Shown: one piece after another, positions 24,161 to 32,929 of the stretch | Layout: the number at the start of each line of letters is the position of its first letter | How positions within the stretch are numbered: the stretch's first letter is position 1 | Source of the DNA: AV40 sp963817335 | Lineage (GTDB): Bacteria; Verrucomicrobiota; Verrucomicrobiia; Chthoniobacterales; UBA10450 | DNA: 64,000 nt | Assembly: GCA_963817335.1 (NCBI GenBank) | Contig: CAWFNX010000001.1 | Coordinates: forward strand, 806,001-870,000 | Direction of reading: 5' to 3' | Position numbers and translations under genes: made by a program | Notes under the pieces: generated by a model | The model's input: the letters and a program-made list of their open reading frames with translations, nothing else | What the model was told of the DNA's origin: nothing | Database searches by the model: none

Positions 24161-24580
24161 ATGAAAATTCAATTCCCAGTACAAGTGACGTTTGTATTGA
24201 TTGTCGCTTTTTGCCAAGCTCAGGGCATCGGCGACTATGATGCCGGCCCAGCTACTGTCGCATTACCGAAAAGCGCCGAGGAGCTTCTTCTCGTCAAGTT
24301 ACCGGCGACAAAAATCCACGGTGTTTCCCAACTGGTATTTAGAAGGTTTCGCGAATTCGATTATCTCGGAGTGGAGGGTGGGTTTGAAGTTCCTTGGGGG
24401 GCCAAATGGGAACAATATTTCATCCACGATTTTCTTTTACGCAAAAAAGTGAGCGATCCGGATTGGTCGAAGGCGGAATTGTTCGAAACTCTGCCAGTGA
24501 CGGCTCTGTTTTGCAGTTGGCCACCCGACGAGAACGCGATCCATCCATGGAAAACGCCACGCCCTCCTGCCGATCAGTAA
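24161..24580 (+). CDS. Hypothetical secreted protein
   Basis: 139 residues starting at an ATG 28 bases after prfB. The N-terminus KIQFPVQVTFVLIVAFCQAQG is a plausible signal peptide. The rest has no recognisable motif; it is proline- and tryptophan-rich near the end (FCSWPPDENAIHPW). Codon use looks less biased towards GC-ending codons than in its neighbours. It may be a genuine small secreted protein or a decayed gene; confidence is moderate. Confidence 0.55.
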   Translation: MKIQFPVQVTFVLIVAFCQAQGIGDYDAGPATVALPKSAEELLLVKLPATKIHGVSQLVFRRFREFDYLGVEGGFEVPWGAKWEQYFIHDFLLRKKVSDPDWSKAELFETLPVTALFCSWPPDENAIHPWKTPRPPADQ

Positions 24581-24605
24581 ACTGTAGCGGGCGCTACAGC
24601 ACTGC

Positions 24606-24708
24606 TGTCATTCCGAGCGAAGTCGAGGAATCTCTAACTATTTCTGTTTTGGATCTGCTGGTCAGCACCGAAATATCTAGAGATGTCTCGACGTTGCTCG
24701 ACATGACA
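24606..24708. repeat. TGTCATTCCGAGCGAAGTCGAGG palindrome, complete gene-free copy
   Basis: Left arm 24606-24646 (TGTCATTCCGAGCGAAGTCG then AATCTCTAACTATTTCTG) and right arm 24669-24708 (AAATATCTAGAGATGTCTCG then GCTCGACATGACA) are inverted repeats of about 40 bases around a 22-base core. The same arms flank the GIY-YIG gene at 27946-28251. Further copies are at 26881, 35287 and 43690. Confidence 0.88.
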
Positions 24709-24713
24709 AAAGC

Positions 24714-24780
24714 GTTGTAGAGGCGCTTGTGCCAAGCGCCTGTTTATTTAGTTCGGTCTTTGACATAAAGACCGCTACAA
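24714..24780. repeat. GTTGTAGAGGCGCTTG palindrome, copy 1
   Basis: Two internal hairpins (GGCGCTTGTGCCAAGCGCC and GGTCTTTGACATAAAGACC) between ends GTTGTAG and CTACAA. A second copy with different internal stems is at 33942-34010. The TAG stop of the SprT-like gene lies in the right end. Confidence 0.85.
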
Positions 24781-25482
24781 TTTCGTCGTGACTTTGAGCC
24801 GAAACCGCGGATCAAAATCTCCTCGATTGTGCGCCCGGCAGCAGGCTAAACACGCAATCGCGCGCCGAATGCGCCGTACGCGCGGAAATTTCTCTTTGCA
24901 ATTTGGGCAGACATAAACGTAGCGCGCCTTGTACATTTTCGCCGCGAACGGCAGAGTGTGGCAACGCGCTTCGTCCGCAATTCCCAAATCGCGACACGCT
25001 TGTCGCCATTCCGATCCGTGCGGCGCGATCCGGCGTCGCCCGACCCGCCATTGTGCGAGCAGATGCGCCAGCTCATGCCGCAACGTGCGATCGACCTCAT
25101 TCTGCGCCATCTCCGGGCGTGGCCCAGCGCCCTCCAAAATCTCGCTCGTATCGCTAATTAAACTTGAATGCATTGTGCATTCAAGTTTCGTAACGGTGTC
25201 GTTAGCGCTGGGTTCATTTATGAGACTTGAATGCAATTTGCATTCAAGATTGTCGACTGCGGTTTTGTTATCGACGTGATGCGGGGCGTGATCGAGAAGA
25301 AGGGGATTTAGCGAAATTAATTTTTCGCGATAATCGGCGCGACCGGCGCACGTTTTCAGCCGCGGATTCCATTCCACTCGAACTTCGCACGCGAGTTTGT
25401 CGGCGCCGAGAACACGCAACATTTCGCGCGCTTGTGATTCCAGCGCGTAATCGCGCCCCGTGTGGTGGATCGGCCTCTCCAA
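24775..25482 (-). CDS. SprT-like zinc metallopeptidase domain protein
   Basis: Cytoplasmic SprT-family protein. The zinc motif HELAH in LRHELAHLLAQWRVGRRRI is followed by a third-ligand region APHGSEWRQACRDLGI and a C-terminal zinc ribbon CPNC..CLAC. I place the start at TTG ending at 25482 (about 235 residues) because the ORF upstream of it, with ATGs at 25608 and 25680, is the translation of a palindromic spacer (25499-25588). Residues near the middle (LECKLHSSLI and LECTMHSSLI) are encoded by two nearly identical hairpins inserted in frame. The stop codon TAG is the edge of another palindrome. Confidence 0.82.
   Translation of the reverse strand: MERPIHHTGRDYALESQAREMLRVLGADKLACEVRVEWNPRLKTCAGRADYREKLISLNPLLLDHAPHHVDNKTAVDNLECKLHSSLINEPSANDTVTKLECTMHSSLISDTSEILEGAGPRPEMAQNEVDRTLRHELAHLLAQWRVGRRRIAPHGSEWRQACRDLGIADEARCHTLPFAAKMYKARYVYVCPNCKEKFPRVRRIRRAIACLACCRAHNRGDFDPRFRLKVTTKL
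25161..25187. repeat. Intragenic hairpin AACTTGAATGCA, copy A
   Basis: Perfect 12-base inverted repeat (25161-25172 and 25176-25187) with a 3-base loop, inside the SprT-like coding region and in frame. A sister hairpin lies 38 bases further on at 25226-25248. Confidence 0.92.
25226..25248. repeat. Intragenic hairpin CTTGAATGCAA, copy B
   Basis: Perfect 11-base inverted repeat with a single-base loop, inside the SprT-like coding region. It shares CTTGAATGCA..TGCATTCAAG with copy A and encodes the same peptide LEC-xx-HSSLI. Confidence 0.92.
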
Positions 25483-25498
25483 GGACGATTTTAAAAGC

Positions 25499-25588
25499 GG
25501 TAGGGTCGGCGCGCTGCGCCGACCGCGGTCATCGCAGCGCGATGACCCTACCAACGCTTCAGAAGGCAAGCGATGTGCTTGCCCTACA
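25499..25588. repeat. GTAGGGTCGGCGCGCTGCGCCGACC palindrome, copy 1
   Basis: Contains the stems GTCGGCGC..GCGCCGAC and GGTCATCGCAGCGCGATGACC between ends GTAGGG and CCCTAC, then GGCAAGCGATGTGCTTGCC. A shorter relative is at 30627-30677. It separates the trusted SprT start from the cysteine desulfurase end. Confidence 0.85.
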
Positions 25589-25666
25589 GCTCCGCGCCGG
25601 AATGGCATTGCGTCGGATGGGACGACAGTTTGGGGCGGAAATGAAAACTCTAGTTGTCTAAGAAAC

Positions 25667-26857
25667 CTACGCCACCGCATGCGCGCTCTTGCGTTTGGTC
25701 ACGCGATCCACAATTTCGCCGACGATCTTTCCGGTCGCGGCGATCTCTTCGGCGGTAGTTTGTTTGCCTAACGAAAGACGAACGGCGGATCGCGCGCGTT
25801 CCATCGGCAACCCCATGGCCAGCAAAACGTGCGACGCCGAAACGCTGCCCACCATGCAGGCCGAGCCGCTCGACGCGCACACGCCTTTCAGATCAAGCGC
25901 GATGAGCAGCATCTCTGAATCGATTCCGAGCAGACTAACATTCAACGTGTTGGCGAGTCGCGGCGCACTTTCGCCATTCAGTTTCGCGTCCGGAATGTTC
26001 TGCGAAATCAAATGCCACAGCTCGTCGCGCAACTTGAGTTGTCGATCTTGTTCCGCCGCGCAATTCGCCAAGGCAGCTTCCGCCGCCGCGGCCATTCCGG
26101 CGATCGCAGGAACATTTTCCGTTCCGGGCCGTCGCTGATTCTCGTGCGCGCCGCCGAACAGAACCGGTTGCAACGACAGCCCACTACGCAGAAAAAGAAA
26201 TCCGACGCCTTTTGGTCCGTAAAACTTGTGCGCGGCAAAACTGGCGGCATCGACCAATGAAATGTCGAGGTCGATCTTGCCAAACGCTTGCACGCAATCG
26301 CTGTGCAAAAGCACTCCGCGCTCCCGACAGATCTTCGAGATCTCGCGCATCGGTTGGATCACGCCAGTCTCGTTGTTCGCAGTCATGATCGAAACCAGGC
26401 GAGTTTCGGGTCGAATCGAATTGGCGAGCTGATCGAGGTCGACAACGCCGTCATTGGAAGTGTCGAGCCACGTCACTTCGAAACCTTCGTGCTTCTCCAG
26501 GTGCTCGACCGCGTGCAGCACCGCGTGGTGCTCGGTTTTTTCGCAAATCAAATGGCCTCGAGAACTTGACCGATTATTTCGGTCAAGTTTTTCTGCGGCG
26601 TCGAGTGGACAGCGGGCGAGGCCGAGAACTGCGAGGTTGCACGCCTCCGTTCCGCCGCCGGTGAAAACAATTTCATTCGGCTTGGCTTTGATCAGTGACG
26701 CGATTTTGTCGCGGGCGTTATCGACTGCGGCGCGCGCGCTGCGCCCGGCGCGATGAATACTCGAAGCGTTCCCGAAATTTTTGCTGAAGTACGGCTCCAT
26801 CGCCTCGCGCGCAGCGTTGCACATCGGCGTGGTCGCGTTGTAATCCAGGTAAATCAT
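25667..26857 (-). CDS. Cysteine desulfurase (IscS/NifS family)
   Basis: PLP enzyme that takes sulfur from cysteine for Fe-S cluster and thio-cofactor assembly. 396 residues. Signatures: MIYLDYNATTPMCNAAREAM, FTGGGTEACNLAVLG, HSDCVQAFGKIDLD, the PLP lysine in AAHKFYGPKGVGF, RPGTENVPAIAGMAAA and the catalytic cysteine loop SSGSACMVGS. A short extra segment (DAAEKLDRNNRSSSRG) is encoded over a perfect hairpin at 26563-26589 and is not expected in the family. The upstream gene is serine acetyltransferase, so cysteine supply and use lie together. Confidence 0.96.
   Translation of the reverse strand: MIYLDYNATTPMCNAAREAMEPYFSKNFGNASSIHRAGRSARAAVDNARDKIASLIKAKPNEIVFTGGGTEACNLAVLGLARCPLDAAEKLDRNNRSSSRGHLICEKTEHHAVLHAVEHLEKHEGFEVTWLDTSNDGVVDLDQLANSIRPETRLVSIMTANNETGVIQPMREISKICRERGVLLHSDCVQAFGKIDLDISLVDAASFAAHKFYGPKGVGFLFLRSGLSLQPVLFGGAHENQRRPGTENVPAIAGMAAAAEAALANCAAEQDRQLKLRDELWHLISQNIPDAKLNGESAPRLANTLNVSLLGIDSEMLLIALDLKGVCASSGSACMVGSVSASHVLLAMGLPMERARSAVRLSLGKQTTAEEIAATGKIVGEIVDRVTKRKSAHAVA
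26563..26589. repeat. Intragenic hairpin AACTTGACCGA in cysteine desulfurase
   Basis: Arms AACTTGACCGA (26563-26573) and TCGGTCAAGTT (26579-26589) pair perfectly around five bases. The outer AACTTGA..TCAAGTT is shared with hairpin A in the SprT-like gene (25161-25187). Confidence 0.9.
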
Positions 26858-26880
26858 TCGAAGTCGCCCTACATTATTCT

Positions 26881-26960
26881 GTCATGTTGAGCGAAGCGAA
26901 ACATCTCTGACTTACTCCGGCCAGAAATATTCAGGGATTCTTCGCTCCGCTCAGAATGAC
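26881..26960. repeat. GTCATGTTGAGCGAAGCGAAAC palindrome (TGTCATTCCGAGCG family)
   Basis: Left arm from 26881 (GTCATGTTGAGCGAAGCG) and right arm to 26960 (GATTCTTCGCTCCGCTCAG then AATGAC) are inverted repeats in the gap between cysteine desulfurase and serine acetyltransferase. Gene-free copy of the family that flanks the GIY-YIG gene. Confidence 0.85.
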
Positions 26961-26971
26961 AATCGTTGATT

Positions 26972-27889
26972 TCATCGATCGAGCGTGTCGTCGCTCGCGC
27001 TGGCGGTTTGCTTCGCGCGTTTCTGGACAACGGCCACTTCTTTCTCTTCGTAATACACCAGCGAGTTCGGCGGCACGCTTTTGGTGAGAAACACGTTGGC
27101 GCCGATGGTTGAGTTGGCGCCGATCACGGTGTCGCCGCCCATGACCGTGGTGCCGGCATAAATGCGAACGCCGTCTTCGATGGTCGGATGACGTTTCTTT
27201 CCGCGCAACGCTTGTCCGGCCGCAAGCGACCGGGCAATGAACGACACCCCTTGATAAATCTTCACGTGCGACCCGATCTTGGTGGTCTCGCCAACGACCA
27301 CGCCGGTTCCGTGATCGATGAAAAAGTGCGAACCGATCTCCGCGCCGGGATGAATATCGATTCCAGTGCGGCTGTGGGCCCATTCGGTCATGATGCGGGG
27401 GATCAACGGCGCTTTGTTGTAAAGAAGATGCGCCATTCGATAAATCGTGATCGCCTCCAGCGCCGGATACGCGAGGATGATTTCCTCGTAGCTTTTCGCT
27501 GCGGGATCGCCTTCGTAGGCGGCATCGATGTCGGTCCACAAAAGTTTTCGGACTACGGGAAGCTGGGACACGAAAAAATCGAGAATCTCATCCGCTTTCT
27601 TTTTCGTTTCGTCGCTCGCCGGATAATCGCCGAAGCTTTTGCAGATTTCCGGCTTCAACCGGATTCGCAGATTTCTGATTTTGCTTTTGGTAATGTCGGG
27701 CAAATCCTCGGAGTCGGCCAGGGCTTCGCCGCGAAATCCGGGAAACATCAAGCTCATCAGATCGGCGCAGGCTTCTTCGATGGTCTCCCGCGACGGCAGA
27801 GTGGCGGCGGCGGCCAGATAATTGATTCCGCCGGTCTCGCCGTAAGTGGCGAGCAGCTCGTTGACCGCGTCGGAGCCGTTTTTGTTCAT
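26972..27889 (-). CDS. cysE: Serine O-acetyltransferase
   Basis: First committed step of cysteine synthesis, acetyl-CoA plus serine to O-acetylserine. 305 residues. An N-terminal helical domain (residues 1-175) precedes a left-handed beta-helix: DIHPGAEIGSHFFIDHGTGVVVGET, GSHVKIYQGVSF, KRHPTIEDGVRIYAGTTVMGG, GANSTIGANVFLT. The long N-terminal domain resembles the SrpH/EpsC-type group. It is upstream of cysteine desulfurase on the same strand, separated by a palindromic repeat, so the two may be one transcription unit. Confidence 0.94.
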   Translation of the reverse strand: MNKNGSDAVNELLATYGETGGINYLAAAATLPSRETIEEACADLMSLMFPGFRGEALADSEDLPDITKSKIRNLRIRLKPEICKSFGDYPASDETKKKADEILDFFVSQLPVVRKLLWTDIDAAYEGDPAAKSYEEIILAYPALEAITIYRMAHLLYNKAPLIPRIMTEWAHSRTGIDIHPGAEIGSHFFIDHGTGVVVGETTKIGSHVKIYQGVSFIARSLAAGQALRGKKRHPTIEDGVRIYAGTTVMGGDTVIGANSTIGANVFLTKSVPPNSLVYYEEKEVAVVQKRAKQTASASDDTLDR

Positions 27890-27918
27890 TTCGCACCTAA
27901 GTATCCCGCTCCTTCTAT

Positions 27919-27960
27919 GTCATGTCGAGCGAAGTCGAGACACCTCTAGATATTTCCGGA
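27919..27960. repeat. TGTCATGTCGAGCGAAGTCGAG arm, left edge of GIY-YIG cassette
   Basis: Matches the left arm of the gene-free copy at 24606-24646, through CTCTAGATATTTCC. It contains the stop codon of the GIY-YIG gene (TAG, complement of CTA at 27946-27948). Confidence 0.85.
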
Positions 27961-28251
27961 AATCTCCTCAAACAAATCAACCCAACGAGGATTCATGCTC
28001 TCGATTAATGCTACTTTCTTTTTGCGTGACCATTTCTTTAACTGTTTTTCGCGCGCGATTGCCTCTGTGACATCAGAATAATATTCCCAATACACGAGCT
28101 TGTGGCACCGATAGTCTGCCGTAAAGCCCGGCGTTTCACCCGACTGATGTTCGCTCACGCGTCGTGTTAAATCATTGGTCATTCCGATGTAGAGCACTGA
28201 GTCGAGCTTGTTCGTCATGATATAGACCCAGAAGTCGTACTCGCGCGGCAC
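27946..28251 (-). CDS. GIY-YIG nuclease family protein in an inverted-repeat cassette
   Basis: Small single-domain GIY-YIG nuclease, 101 residues from the chosen GTG ending at 28251 (PREYDFWVYIMTNK). The motif halves are VYIMTNK and LYIGMTND, then the conserved arginine in LTRRVSEHQSG and the glutamate in EAIAREKQLKKWSRKKK, so the catalytic set appears complete. A longer ORF adds 25 residues that are simply the right repeat arm translated. The C-terminal EEISGNI and the stop are encoded by the left arm. The gene therefore exactly fills the interval between two inverted copies of a repeat that is dispersed elsewhere without a gene. Function unproven; a mobilising or repeat-processing nuclease is one hypothesis. 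Confidence 0.9.
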   Translation of the reverse strand: MPREYDFWVYIMTNKLDSVLYIGMTNDLTRRVSEHQSGETPGFTADYRCHKLVYWEYYSDVTEAIAREKQLKKWSRKKKVALIESMNPRWVDLFEEISGNI

Positions 28252-28256
28252 ATGCA

Positions 28257-28299
28257 GACAGAAATATTTAGAGGTTCCTCCACTTCGGTCGGAATGACA
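28257..28299. repeat. Inverted arm ending GGTCGGAATGACA, right edge of GIY-YIG cassette
   Basis: Reverse complement of the left-arm family: AAATATTTAGAGGTTCCTCC followed by CTTCGGTCGGAATGACA. Together with 27919-27960 it brackets the nuclease gene. Confidence 0.85.
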
Positions 28300-28364
28300 A
28301 AACAGCGTCTTCTCGCGTTGTAGCACACGTCGTTGAAAAGCGCGGGACGAACTCTAGGTTGAAC

Positions 28365-30567
28365 ATGATGAAGCCTTTTTCCGTCGCCGGGATACCGCCG
28401 GATGAGCTGAACAGCTTTCTATCCGGCGCCCATTCCGATCCGTTCCGCATTCTTGGGCCGCATCGGATGGGGGACGATCTGGCGATTCGCGCGTTTCGAC
28501 CGGACGCGCGCAAAATCGACATTCTTCAAAACGGCGCCGAACCGGTTGAAGCCGAAAAAATCCATCGCGACGGATTTTTTCAGGCGAAAATTCCGAACGC
28601 GACGCGCGATCTCGATTATCGGCTGCAGATCACGAATTGGGACGGATCGGAATACACCATGCGCGATCCGTATCAGTACGGCCCGATCATGGGCGAAATC
28701 GATCTGCACTTGTTCAATGAGGGCCAGCACTGGCAGCTCTACGAAAAATTTGGCGCGCACTTGCGCGAAATGAGCAGTGAACGCGGCGTTTACTTCGCGG
28801 TCTGGGCGCCGAACGCGCAGCGAGTGAGCGTGGTCGGAGATTTCAACGGCTGGGACGGGAGAGTGAATCCGATGCGGAAGCATCTGAGCGCGGGAGTCTG
28901 GGAATTATTTTTGCCGGGCGTTCGGGAAGGCGCCCATTACAAATTCGAGATCCGCACTCAGACCGGCGACGCTTTTGCTCAAGAGCGATCCATTCGCGTT
29001 TTTCAATCAATGGGGCAAGGAAACGTCGTCACTGGTTTACAATCTCGAGCGCTATAAATGGGCCGATGGCGAATGGATGGAAACGCGCCGCAAAAAGGAG
29101 TGGCCGAAATCGCCGATGTCGATCTACGAAGTGCATCTCGGTTCGTGGCGGCGAAAAGCAGACGAGGGCAACCGCCACCTGAGTTATCTCGAACTCGCGG
29201 AGACGTTGATTCCCTACGTGCTCGAGATGGGTTACACCCACATCGAGCTGTTGCCGATCGCCGAGCATCCGTTCGAAGGCTCGTGGGGTTATCAGGTCAC
29301 GAATTATTACGCGCCGACGAGTCGCTACGGCAATCCGGACGAGCTCCGCCATTTCATCGACAAATGTCACCAGGCCGGGATCGCGGTGATCATGGATTGG
29401 GTGCCCGCGCATTTTCCGAAAGACGCGCATGCGCTGGCCGAGTTCGATGGGACCGATCTCTACGAACACATGGACCCGCGCCAGGGCGAGCATCAGGATT
29501 GGGGCACGCTCATTTTTAATTTCGGCCGCAACGAAGTCCGCAATTTCCTGATCGCGAACGCGCTCTTCTGGCTCGACAAATATCACATCGACGGTCTGCG
29601 GGTGGATGCGGTGGCGTCGATGCTTTATCTCGATTATTCGCGCAAGGAAGGACAATGGATCCCGAACGTTTTCGGCGGCCGCGAAAATCTTGACGCGATT
29701 TATTTTTTGAAACGGTTCAACGAAGTTTGTTACGAGCGTTTCCCGGGAATCGTCACCATCGCGGAGGAATCAACCGCCTGGCCCGGCGTTTCGCGCCCGG
29801 TGCATCTCGGCGGGCTCGGGTTCGGATTCAAATGGAACATGGGTTGGATGCACGACTTTCTCGAATACATGTCGCTCGATCCGATTTACCGGCGATTTCA
29901 TCACGGCAACATCACCTTTTCGCTGCTCTACGCGTTTACCGAGCATTTCATTTTGGTGCTGAGCCACGACGAAGTCGTTCATCTCAAAGGCTCGCTGATT
30001 TCGAAGATGCCGGGCGACGAATGGCAGAAGTTCGCCAATCTCCGGATGTTTTACGCGTGGATGTACGGCCAGCCGGGGAAAAAATTGTTGTTCATGGGCG
30101 GCGAGTTCGGCCAATGGCACGAATGGAACCACGACGCGGGCCTGGATTGGCAGCTTCTCGATCTGCCGAAGCACGACGGATTACGACGGCTGGTCCAACA
30201 TTTGAATTACATTTATAAAAGCGAACCCGCGCTTTGGCAGCAGGACGATTCCTACGACGGATTCGAGTGGATCGATTTCCACGACGCCGACAACAGCGTG
30301 GTTTCGTTCGTTAGGAAATCGCGGGAGGGCGAGATGATTGTTTTCATCGTGAACGCGACGCCGATCGTGCGTCACAATTATCGGCTGGGCGTGCCGCGTC
30401 CGGGATTTTATCGCGAGGTGATCAACACCGACGCGGAAACCTACGGTGGGAGCAACGTGGGAAATCTTGGCGGGGTGAAGAGCGAAGCCGCGAACTGGAT
30501 GGGGCGCGAGCAATCGATTTTGATTCAGCTACCGCCGCTGGCGACGGTGGCGTTCAAGCTGGAATGA
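28365..30567 (+). pseudogene. glgB: 1,4-alpha-glucan branching enzyme (GlgB), one-base frameshift
   Basis: Glycogen branching enzyme. The first frame (from ATG 28365) covers the N-terminal carbohydrate-binding modules: FRILGPHRMGDDLAIRAF near residue 30 and the second module YFAVWAPNAQRVSVVGDFNGWD. The reading then moves to another frame at 28973-28976 (TTTT); removing one T gives TGDALLKSDPFAFFNQWG and a continuous protein of about 734 residues. The second frame has the full GH13 domain: VYEVHLGSW-type IYEVHLGSW, YAPTSRYG, DGLRVDAVASMLYLDY (nucleophile), TIAEESTAWP (acid/base) and LSHDEVVH. No glycogen neighbours are present. Either a sequencing indel or a real defect. Confidence 0.9.
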
Positions 30568-30569
30568 CC

Positions 30570-30717
30570 CGCGAATCACGCCAATAGACGCGAATCAAGA
30601 TCCACAGAAACAGGCGAAGATTTTTTGGTAGGGATGCCTTGCTGCGTCCGCGGACATCGCAGCGCGATGTCCCTACCTGTCTTCTCTGAATTCGCGTGTA
30701 TTGGCGTGATTCGCGGG
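30570..30717. repeat. Nested palindrome: CCCGCGAATCACGCCAATA arms around a second palindrome
   Basis: Outer arms CCCGCGAATCACGCCAATA (30570-30588, continuing GACGCGAAT) and ATTCGCGTG..TATTGGCGTGATTCGCGGG (ending at 30717) are near-perfect inverted repeats of about 28 bases. Between them lies GGTAGGGATGCC..ATGTCCCTACC (30627-30677), related to the element at 25499-25588, so one palindrome appears inserted in another. Confidence 0.88.
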
Positions 30718-30917
30718 CAAATGGCCCTTGGCCCGGCGATCCAGCGTAAGCCTTTGGGGTTCAACGGGGGGACGTTTCTGAGAAAAACGCCTGTGTGACG
30801 ATAACGTTACAAAATTATGAAAAGTATTGACTTTTCCCCTCAAATTTGCCCAAATCGCCGGACTGCGCCTAGCCTCTGACTCTGAGGTTGGGAGCAGTAA
30901 ATCCTGAATCTGAATAT
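30718..30917. other. Gene-free leader before the PEP-CTERM gene
   Basis: No ORF or RNA gene seen. The stretch 30820-30870 is AT-richer than its surroundings and contains TTGACT near 30826, a possible minus-35 box, but no convincing minus-10 partner. Probably the promoter and leader of the surface protein. Confidence 0.35.
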
Positions 30918-32838
30918 ATGAAAAAAGAGATGCTCCTTCGAGGATCGCGAATCGCTGTGTTCGCGACAGTCATGTTCACCAGCGCGACGCTTTTTGCGAC
31001 ACTACCCGCCCAAGACGCTCAGATCGCGGCAGCCGCTGATAGCGGCGGTAATATGATTGGGCCGGTCACGGACAGTGTCGGTGGCGACCACATCGACGAC
31101 ACTAAGACAGTCATGTCTACGAGCGCGTCGCTTTTTGGGACGTTGCCCGCCCAAAGCGCGGCAGTCGCTAATAGCGGCGGTAATCTGATTCAGCCGGTCA
31201 CGGACAATGTCGATGGCAACCATTTTCTTCCGGTGAAGCCAGTGAATAACAATGCCGATCCCGACGGAACATGGATCTATAATGCCAACAGCACCGCGCA
31301 ACCTTGGAGCACTTCCGCAGACTGGGCGGGTGGAGTCATCGCGGATGGCGGTGGGAAGGCTGATTTTAGCACGCTGAATATTTCAGGAGCCCGTGCCGTC
31401 ATTGTCGACTCTGCGCGAACGGTTGGCAGGCTCGATATCGGCGACACTGACGGCGGTCAAAGCTACACGATTACGGCGGGCGCTGGCGTGAGCCTAACCT
31501 TTGATAACACGGCAAACAGCGCCGATGCGCAACTCAATGAAACGGCGGGAAGTCACGGAGATACAATTTCGGTGCCAATGATTCTAAATAGCTCGTTGGA
31601 TATATCGAACGCCTCCGCAAACACACTGACGCTGTCGAGTAGCGCAATCAGCGATGGTAACATCTCCGCTGCAGTGAAGTATAGCGGTACGGGTACTCTT
31701 CGCTCTGAGCAGCGCCGCTAACACTTACACTGGTGGCACGACGATTGCCGGAGGCAAAGTTACAATCGCCGGTTCGGGTACGCCGCTCGGCAATGGCCCA
31801 CTGACACTTTCCGGTGGTACTTTGACAAGCTCTGCAAGCCGCAGTTCAACTGCTACCAACGTCATTCTCACTGCCGATAGCGCACTTACGACTACCTCTA
31901 CTGCAGCGAACCCAATTATGCCCTTCAGCGGTACGCTTACTGGCACGGGCGGGACTCTCACCATTCGCAATGATGCGTCGTCCACCACTGGAGTGTTCGA
32001 TGTGCGGTTTTCAGGGGGAGACTATACGATGAGTCGGCCTATTGACGTAGAAAATGGGTCGGGTGGTGGCACCGCTAGACTCAACGATTTCAATGCGGCG
32101 GGCACCACTCATACCTATAGCGGCGTTATTTCCGGTAACGGCGGTTATAATCGCTCGATATCATCGGGCACCGGTGGGCTGACAATTTTCCTAGCCGATA
32201 ACACCTACACTGGCTCAACGACTGTCTTCAGCGGTACTCTTCAGCTCGGGAATGGCGGAACAACCGGCTCTTTGTCCCCGAGCAGCGCGATCTCAATAGC
32301 CACCGCTGGCACTCTCAGGTTCGATCATACCTCCGGCGCCGATTTCGTGCAGGGAACCAACTTCAGCAGTGCGGCGATTACCGGGGCGGGGAAGATCATC
32401 AAAGACGGCACCTCTTCGTTGACATTCAACGTTGCGAACACATTTAGCGGCGGCCTCACGATCAATAACGGCACTGTAGTCAGTACCGTGGACGGCGCGC
32501 TTGGGACAGGGAACGTCAGTCTGACCGCCGGAAGCATCACGCTCACGCTAAACGGAGCGAGCAATAACATCGGAGATACCGCGACATTGAGTTACGTGAA
32601 CACGGATACGATCAACCTTGCTAATACCACGACCGACACCGTTGCTGGGTTAGTCGTCGATGGCGTTGCCCAAGCTCCTGGCGTTTACGGCGCAAACGAT
32701 ATCAATCCTGATGGCGCGTTCTTTGGCGTCGGCACGATCACGGTCACCGCCGTTCCGGAACCGACCACGATCGGAATGCTTCTTCTCGGTGGTGGATTGC
32801 TCAGCGCGGTCCAGAGATTTCGCCGCAAACAGAGCTAA
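30918..32838 (+). pseudogene. PEP-CTERM protein with autotransporter-type beta repeats, one-base frameshift
   Basis: Predicted secreted surface protein. From ATG 30918 it has a signal peptide (KKEMLLRGSRIAVFATVMF), then two imperfect 40-residue copies (TLPAQ..SGGN..PVTD..G), then a beta-helical body with TYTGGTTIAGGKV and TYTGSTTVFSGTLQLGNGG, the autotransporter-associated strand repeat. It ends in a classic PEP-CTERM sorting tail: VPEPTTIGMLLLGGG then QRFRRK. The frame breaks at 31699-31700, where dropping one T restores GTGTLALSSAANTYTGG and a product of about 640 residues. An archaeosortase/exosortase elsewhere would process it. Confidence 0.88.
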
Positions 32839-32855
32839 TTTTCAGGAACTCTCTC

Positions 32856-32897
32856 AAAACCCCGCTGCTTGTAACGAGCAGCGGGGTTTTTGTTTTT
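32856..32897 (+). terminator. Rho-independent terminator after the PEP-CTERM gene
   Basis: Perfect 14-base stem AAAACCCCGCTGCT / AGCAGCGGGGTTTT with a 7-base loop, followed by TTTTTGTTTTT. Located 18 bases past the stop codon. By far the clearest intrinsic terminator in the window. Confidence 0.95.
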
Positions 32898-32929
32898 GCG
32901 TCAGCAAATTCCGACTGCGGAGGCAGCTG

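Noticed and set aside
24161..24580. Reading the gene after prfB as part of a larger broken gene
   Set aside because: Other frames in the same stretch give no continuing homologous protein, so I left it as a small hypothetical gene.
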